The notes beneath the pieces are model-generated. The model had not been told where the DNA came from. It was given only the letters and a program-made list of their open reading frames with translations, and did not search any database. Positions 27,357 to 32,091 of a DNA stretch of 32,091 nucleotides are shown piece after piece. A program made the position numbers and the translations under genes. Source of the stretch: Bacteroidales bacterium (GTDB taxonomy: Bacteria; Bacteroidota; Bacteroidia; Bacteroidales; UBA10428); contig JAFGOZ010000189.1 of the NCBI GenBank assembly GCA_016926235.1, positions 1 through 32,091 of the forward strand, in the 5' to 3' direction. Numbering within the stretch: the first letter of the stretch is position 1; every line of letters starts with the position of its first letter.

Positions 27357-29309
27357 TTAATGCTCCCTTATCGCATCACAAATTATCTCAACATCATGAA
27401 AATTCATGCTTTTTTTTATATATGGCGAAAGATATTGATTCCAACCTGGAAATCCTGATTGTACTTTTACATTTAACCAATACTCTAAAGCTTCAATTTC
27501 CTTTTTTGCTTCCACTTGGTTAAATGTTTTCCAAAGCAGCTGATATATCTTATTAAATAGTCCAAACAACGAATCTTCACCATTACAGTTTTCATCTGCT
27601 TGTGACTTAATAATTAAATCTTTAAAACAATTCCTTCTCAATTTGATACTATTTTTACTATTCCTAGCACAAGAAAGTAAGGTATACTGCCAGGGATGGC
27701 TCCAGATGCCATCAGGATATGGAGACATTCCAGGATCAAATTCTTTGCCACGCAATCTGGCTAATTCTGCTTCATAATGTTTACAAAAACCAAGGTGTGA
27801 TAATTGTGCGCTTTTATTGTCAATGGGACTCCAGATTCCTTTTGACTCATTAAGTAAAATTTCTGCCTTATCCAAAATATTGAAGCCCAAATTTATATTT
27901 TCTCTATATGCTATAATTAATGCGTGAATAAGATAATTTCGCGATCTTCCAGCCCTACTCGAATACACTTCATCGGCAAGAGAAATTGCATGTTCTCCAT
28001 ATTGAATGGCTTTAGTAAATTCACCCGTTATTCTATAAAATTGACAGAAACTTCCATATACCTTTACTCTTGAAGAACCACTCATTTTATCAATCATTAC
28101 TTGATCAATTTGCTGGATAAGTCTTTTGCATTCATTCAATCGCATTGAGTCTATTAATACATCACAAGCAACCATTATAAGAGATCCAAAATCATCAACT
28201 CCAAAATATTTTGAATTGCTCTCAAATAGTGATTTTGCATCGTTTAAATACTTAGTAGCTTCAACAAAAAGACCTCGATGACCGTTTATTAGAGCTAATT
28301 CACAAAAAAATTGAAATTGATAGTATGAACTTTTAACATTGCTTAAAATCCAGTTTGATAATTTCTGAACTTCATCAAATTGAATTTTATGAGATAAAGA
28401 TTTTGAAAGATTTATTATTGTTTCATTATATGTTGGATGATAGGATTTAGAAAGTGCATCAAGACCTAAATATAACTCTTTCAAAGCAATTAATTGTTTA
28501 ACATTATTTACAGGTACTACTTGAACTTTTTCTAATAAATTCGATTTAGATTTTAAGAAATCAATCTGATTATCTGTAAGTAATGCAATAAGACCTGAGC
28601 CCAATTCACGAATAAATCCTCGCAGCTTTTGTTCAACACACTCTACATCGCCAAAAGTACCATTTTCATTGACAATTCCGGTTGCGAATATTGGTAGATC
28701 TCCAAAAGGTAATGTATCAGAATGAAGGCTTCCAAGAGTTCTTAAAACTGAAATCAGAAGTGGTAGTTGTACACTCTGTCCATCAAATAAATCAATATGA
28801 ATTGGAATATCAATATTAAAACTTAATGCTTGAAGCCATCTTACAGGCAGAACACTCCCATTAACTTCTTCCCAACAATCTTCTACAAGTTTTAAAATCT
28901 CCATCAAATATTCAAGGCTTGAGTGATTGGCATTTTTTTTTCCAAACATACCAAAAGCATCTGAAACATGCCATTCTGTGGATGGTATTATCTGAACAGG
29001 TATTATAAATCCTTCATCCAAAGATTTATAATGAACAGGGAAAATATTTTTTGGTGTTATGATTCGTGGAGTTTTAAAACAACCAATATTTACTTCAATA
29101 TAACTGAATGCTTGTTTTAATTTTTCATTGAAAATACTCTCATTCGCATAGATATACTCATTTTCCTTCTTTTCAATTTCTTTTATAATCTCCCAATTTT
29201 CTTTTAATACCTCATTACTTTTAATTATTTCATTTAAAATGAAAATTGGATTTGAACGGCTTAAAAACTTTAAAATCAGAAGATATTGGGAATTATTAAA
29301 GTTATTCAT
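27357..29309 (-). CDS. Lon-protease-like (S16) domain protein with TPR-like repeats
   Basis: The protein has 650 residues. Around 165-275 it resembles the Lon/RadA proteolytic fold: DGQSVQLPLLISVLRTLG holds a candidate catalytic Ser179, and PIFATGIVNENGTFGDVE then VEQKLRGF matches the strand and helix that carry the Lon catalytic Lys. By alignment the Lys position appears to be Glu226, with Lys228 two residues later, so activity is doubtful. Residues about 330-560 look like TPR-type helical repeats (for example ELALINGHRGLFVEATKYLN). No CARF or SAVED domain is seen, unlike CalpL. The ATG at 29309 has AGGTGA upstream. It is the first gene of the co-directional cluster; the next gene starts 33 bases after its end. 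Confidence 0.7.
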   Translation of the reverse strand: MNNFNNSQYLLILKFLSRSNPIFILNEIIKSNEVLKENWEIIKEIEKKENEYIYANESIFNEKLKQAFSYIEVNIGCFKTPRIITPKNIFPVHYKSLDEGFIIPVQIIPSTEWHVSDAFGMFGKKNANHSSLEYLMEILKLVEDCWEEVNGSVLPVRWLQALSFNIDIPIHIDLFDGQSVQLPLLISVLRTLGSLHSDTLPFGDLPIFATGIVNENGTFGDVECVEQKLRGFIRELGSGLIALLTDNQIDFLKSKSNLLEKVQVVPVNNVKQLIALKELYLGLDALSKSYHPTYNETIINLSKSLSHKIQFDEVQKLSNWILSNVKSSYYQFQFFCELALINGHRGLFVEATKYLNDAKSLFESNSKYFGVDDFGSLIMVACDVLIDSMRLNECKRLIQQIDQVMIDKMSGSSRVKVYGSFCQFYRITGEFTKAIQYGEHAISLADEVYSSRAGRSRNYLIHALIIAYRENINLGFNILDKAEILLNESKGIWSPIDNKSAQLSHLGFCKHYEAELARLRGKEFDPGMSPYPDGIWSHPWQYTLLSCARNSKNSIKLRRNCFKDLIIKSQADENCNGEDSLFGLFNKIYQLLWKTFNQVEAKKEIEALEYWLNVKVQSGFPGWNQYLSPYIKKSMNFHDVEIICDAIREH

Positions 29310-29708
29310 TATATCACCTAAAATTGCATTAAGGCCAAACAGTCTTTAGACCAGTATTTCTGATGGACGACATATCCTGGAACCTTGCCTATAAGGAAGT
29401 TCGCATGGAAAGTAAACATCCATGAAAAAAGCATCCTAACTTATTGCGAATATCATATAGCGAATGGTGTTGACGAAACGATGAATAATAACATTAAAAA
29501 TGTTAATGTCATAGTGTAAGAAGTTATAAATGTCCTCAACACTAATCATGCACTGTATGGGAAAGCCAAAAACAACTAAAACCTGCACAAATTTGTGTAA
29601 CTAACAATAAATATTTATAATAAAACCAATAATAAGTAAATCTTACAAAGGTGTGATCTAAAAATAAAAAATATATTATTAAAATCAACTAATTTTTGTA
29701 CATAATTA
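29310..29708. other. Intergenic region upstream of the cluster, no gene found
   Basis: This 399-base AT-rich gap separates the integrase from the Lon-like gene and is the most likely site of the promoter for the whole minus-strand cluster. It contains several short dyads: CATGGA/TCCATG at 29404-29424, TAACATT/AATGTTA at 29489-29505 and a 12-base palindrome at 29586-29597. I see no convincing -35/-10 pair, tRNA or terminator with a T-run. The dyads may be operators. Confidence 0.5.
29586..29597. promoter_or_regulatory. 12-base perfect palindrome, possible operator
   Basis: CACAAATTTGTG is a perfect 12-base palindrome in the gap before the cluster. It could be a repressor site, but such AT-rich palindromes also occur by chance. 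No regulator can be assigned. Confidence 0.3.
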
Positions 29709-30758
29709 CTACTCCCTCCTAATCCCAATACTCAGCACCTCCAATGACTTCTCATGAGCATAACCTAAAGTCGTAGAAAGGTCTGCATGATCGATGAAGA
29801 CTTGAATATCTCTCGGATCAATCCCTTTCTCTCTGAGGATTGTAATAAAAGTATGTCTAAATGAATGAAGCGTTAAAGTCTCGTGTCCTTTTTCTCTGAA
29901 TAGTTTTGTAATCTTTCTTGTAAGTTCTCGTTTTGAATATATCTGAAATAGATATTCTTTATCATCGTATTTAGTTAGAAAATATTGAAAATCAATTAAG
30001 TTCTCATCGGGTATTCTTCTTGTGATTTGATGTTTATCACGGCTTTTTATATTTATCGGTCTGTAAATGCCCCTTTCAATATCCACATCATTTCGGTTTA
30101 AATCTAAAATTTCGTTTCTCCTGCGCCCTGTATTGGCGTAAATACGGCATATTCTCCATATATCTTCAGTAGCATTCTCTTTGACATATTTTAAAAAGTC
30201 TATTAATTCAGAATAGGTCATATGTCTTTTTTTCTTGTCCTCCGGCAAAGGCTTAAACCTGGCAAATGGATTTCTATTAATCTTTTCATCATCAACCAAT
30301 CTTTGAAAAGCCGCTCTCATGCCCCTGAGATAAGAATTAATAGCACCGGCTTGTAATACTTTATCCATTAAACTTTCTTTGATATCATCAACGCTTTCAC
30401 GTCTGATATTTAATATAGAATACTCTTTCCCATAGATAGACTTTAAAACTCCAATAATAGTAATGTAATCTTTCTTTGTCTTCTCAGAAAGTCCCTCAAG
30501 CCTGCATTTTCTTAATGTAAAACTTTCAAGCCATTCAATAGTATATTCAATCCCGCTATTATCAACTATCCCAAATTGAACTACATTTGATATTCTTTCA
30601 ATCTGCTCCCTGGTAAGATTTGATTTCTTATGTTTTGTTTTCTTTCGAATCCGTTTCTTTCCATTGGGATCATTCTCATCATAACGCCATACCCACCAAT
30701 AAGGGCTATCTTTTCTATCCCAAATGTGCCAGATAAGTTTTGATCGTTGTCTTCCCAT
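29709..30758 (-). CDS. Tyrosine recombinase / phage-type integrase
   Basis: The protein has 349 residues. The N-terminal part resembles the DNA-binding, core-binding region of phage integrases. The C-terminal catalytic domain has Arg213 (TGRRRNEIL), His298-x-x-Arg301 (HSFRH), His324 (IDHAD) and the nucleophile Tyr333 (LGYAH), the full set for a tyrosine recombinase. The ATG at 30758 has AGGA five bases upstream and is one base after the preceding small gene's stop. It suggests that this end of the window is, or was, an integrated element. No attachment site could be identified within the window. Confidence 0.93.
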   Translation of the reverse strand: MGRQRSKLIWHIWDRKDSPYWWVWRYDENDPNGKKRIRKKTKHKKSNLTREQIERISNVVQFGIVDNSGIEYTIEWLESFTLRKCRLEGLSEKTKKDYITIIGVLKSIYGKEYSILNIRRESVDDIKESLMDKVLQAGAINSYLRGMRAAFQRLVDDEKINRNPFARFKPLPEDKKKRHMTYSELIDFLKYVKENATEDIWRICRIYANTGRRRNEILDLNRNDVDIERGIYRPINIKSRDKHQITRRIPDENLIDFQYFLTKYDDKEYLFQIYSKRELTRKITKLFREKGHETLTLHSFRHTFITILREKGIDPRDIQVFIDHADLSTTLGYAHEKSLEVLSIGIRRE

Positions 30759-30759
30759 A

Positions 30760-31020
30760 TCAATCCTGATAATTATTTATTTGATCAAACAAATCATTTG
30801 CATACGAATCATGATCACTTTCATTTTTCTTTCCATCTTTCAAATACTTGAAATTCTCATTGCCGGAATAAATTTCAATAAATTCTGTCAATCCAATATG
30901 TTTTATTAAAATTTGAAAAAGTTTTTCAGTCCCAAGATATTGGATAACACGAACAATGCCACTTAATGCATCAGCATCATTTTTTAATAAATTCAACATG
31001 TCAGAATTTCGATTACTCAT
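30760..31020 (-). CDS. Small acidic protein of unknown function
   Basis: The protein has 86 residues, is helical at the N-terminus and acidic at the C-terminus, and shows no family signature. It ends one base before the integrase ATG, which suggests coupled expression. The ATG at 31020 has only a weak site (GGATTAAG). It could be an accessory factor for the integrase, but it does not look like a typical excisionase. Confidence 0.55.
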   Translation of the reverse strand: MSNRNSDMLNLLKNDADALSGIVRVIQYLGTEKLFQILIKHIGLTEFIEIYSGNENFKYLKDGKKNESDHDSYANDLFDQINNYQD

Positions 31021-31178
31021 TAAAACTTAATCCAACAAATTTTCATTTCAAAGTATATCTTTTCATCTTGTTTTAAATATCATTTAAATGGTCACTATAA
31101 CCTATCTTATTGACATCTTAATTCTTATTATTTAATTTGTGTCCTTAAATAATCAAAGTGCATCACGGCTTTAAAAAA

Positions 31179-31448
31179 TTAATCGACCATGGTACTTGTT
31201 TCAGCGAAATAACCGTCCCCTGTCGGATCTTTTTTGACTTTTGATCTTGTGATACGGCCAAGAGTTCTACGGGCACTTTTTGGATTAAAAAAGGAACCAA
31301 GATATACTCTTTCATTTGAAGTCAAAAAGGCAGCGACTTCCTTAAAATCCTTTCTTTGTCTCATCCGTTTTAGTACATTTGGATCATTACTTTGAAAGCG
31401 AAATGTTTTTCCTCCCCGCACTTCCTGCCACATGTAAGTTTTATACAT
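31179..31448 (-). CDS. Small basic protein of unknown function
   Basis: The protein has 89 residues. The central region is strongly basic (NVLKRMRQRKDFKEV and KSARRTLGRITRSKVKK), which fits DNA or RNA binding. The ATG at 31448 has a strong CAGGAGTG site, so the gene is probably real. It starts 16 bases after the stop of the possible replication gene, which points to cotranscription in the element. The function is unknown. Confidence 0.65.
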   Translation of the reverse strand: MYKTYMWQEVRGGKTFRFQSNDPNVLKRMRQRKDFKEVAAFLTSNERVYLGSFFNPKSARRTLGRITRSKVKKDPTGDGYFAETSTMVD

Positions 31449-31464
31449 TTATTGCACTCCTGAT

Positions 31465-32091
31465 TTATTTTTGATTTATTTCACCAAAGGCATTTATTAA
31501 TTCTTTGATTAATATGTTTGATTCTGAATCCATTAATAAATATCTTTCACATGCATTTTTAATTTTATTTATATATGAATATGGTGGTTTTGATTTTGCA
31601 TTTCTAATCATCCATGCTTTTATATTCTCGAATGTTTTAAATTCTTCTAATAAAAACGTAATACTGTATCGTAAGAAAAATTCATTTATAGCACCTTTAT
31701 TAGGTTTATCTTCAAAACATTGACTCAATAATACATCTGGATCATTATTGAAGGTTTTATTCGAGTCACAATAAGAATCAAAAATGAAGAACTCTTTTTT
31801 TATAGTGTAAGAAAACACTTCATTCAATTCTTCATATGAATTAAATATTGATTGAAAATTATGAATTGAAGGAATGTGTCTTTTAACTGAGACGTATTTT
31901 TTAAAACGAACTTCACATCTTAGACTATTTTCTGGAAGAAAACGAACAGAGCGGTTTTTATTTTTTTGACAAACATACTTATTATAAAATCCAATCTCTC
32001 TTTGAGTGTATATTCCGGTCCAAACCTGCCACCCATTCCGGTGAAACCTGCCACCTGTTCCGGCTGAAAGTTGCCACCCATTCCGGTTGAA
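31465..32091 (-). CDS. Possible phage/plasmid replication-initiation protein, N-terminus missing
   Basis: The frame is open from the stop at 31465 to the window edge (209 codons); the last true codons before the repeat block are at about 32010. The readable part begins YTQREIGFYNKYV and contains NSLRCEVRFKKYVSVKR, a loose match to the FYdK and LRxE segments of filamentous-phage gene II/X-type replication proteins. The N-terminal codons from about 32011 onward run into a tandem repeat, so the gene may be cut by an insertion or may be read from the repeat. A TTG at 31827 could start a shorter protein. The family call is weak. Confidence 0.45.
   Translation of the reverse strand, partial: FNRNGWQLSAGTGGRFHRNGWQVWTGIYTQREIGFYNKYVCQKNKNRSVRFLPENSLRCEVRFKKYVSVKRHIPSIHNFQSIFNSYEELNEVFSYTIKKEFFIFDSYCDSNKTFNNDPDVLLSQCFEDKPNKGAINEFFLRYSITFLLEEFKTFENIKAWMIRNAKSKPPYSYINKIKNACERYLLMDSESNILIKELINAFGEINQK
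32011..32091. repeat. Tandem 22-23-base repeats resembling an IS21-family terminus
   Basis: Four units follow one another: 32011-32033, 32034-32055, 32056-32078 and 32079-32091 (cut by the edge). Each begins with a form of ATTCCGG and, where complete, ends in TGCCACC, with small changes between units. Multiple repeats of this kind are found at the ends of IS21-type elements, so an insertion sequence probably starts here and continues beyond the window. No transposase gene is visible in the window. Confidence 0.55.

Overview
The window is an AT-rich stretch of bacterial chromosome. Every gene I accept lies on the minus strand, so transcription runs from high to low coordinates. Most starts have a clear GGAG-type ribosome binding site, which argues against Bacteroidetes. 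The organism cannot be named from this sequence.

The core is a complete type III-B CRISPR-Cas locus. In transcription order it holds cmr1, an HD-less cas10 (cmr2), cmr3, a CARF-PD-(D/E)XK effector, cmr4, cmr5, cmr6 with an added N-terminal cold-shock domain, cas6, a CARF-HEPN RNase of the Csm6/Csx1 type, a reverse transcriptase-Cas1 fusion and cas2. An AT-rich leader (3528-4012) and an array of 25 repeats and 24 spacers (1751-3527) follow. The repeat ends in ATTGAAAC on the minus strand and the repeat at the low-coordinate end is degenerate. Both facts say that crRNA is made from the minus strand and that new spacers enter near 3527. The Cas10 keeps GGDD, so target RNA binding should produce cyclic oligoadenylate, which would activate the two CARF effectors. 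RT-Cas1 and Cas2 can explain spacer capture from RNA, and several leader-proximal spacers look like mRNA translation starts.

Directly upstream of cmr1, tightly packed and in the same direction, lie nine genes (16495-29309) that are not standard cas genes: a Lon-like/TPR protein, a CYTH-fold protein, a possible PD-(D/E)XK nuclease, three proteins of unknown function, a large zinc-finger DEAH helicase, an HTH protein and another unknown. This is the best candidate for an undescribed system. It may be a separate defence module or an extension of the type III response.

The right end (29709-32091) looks like part of a small integrated element: a tyrosine recombinase, two small proteins, and a possible replication-protein gene that runs into a tandem repeat block resembling an IS21-type terminus. 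The left end (1-1656) holds a membrane protein and a truncated von Willebrand A lipoprotein-like gene, apparently unrelated to CRISPR.
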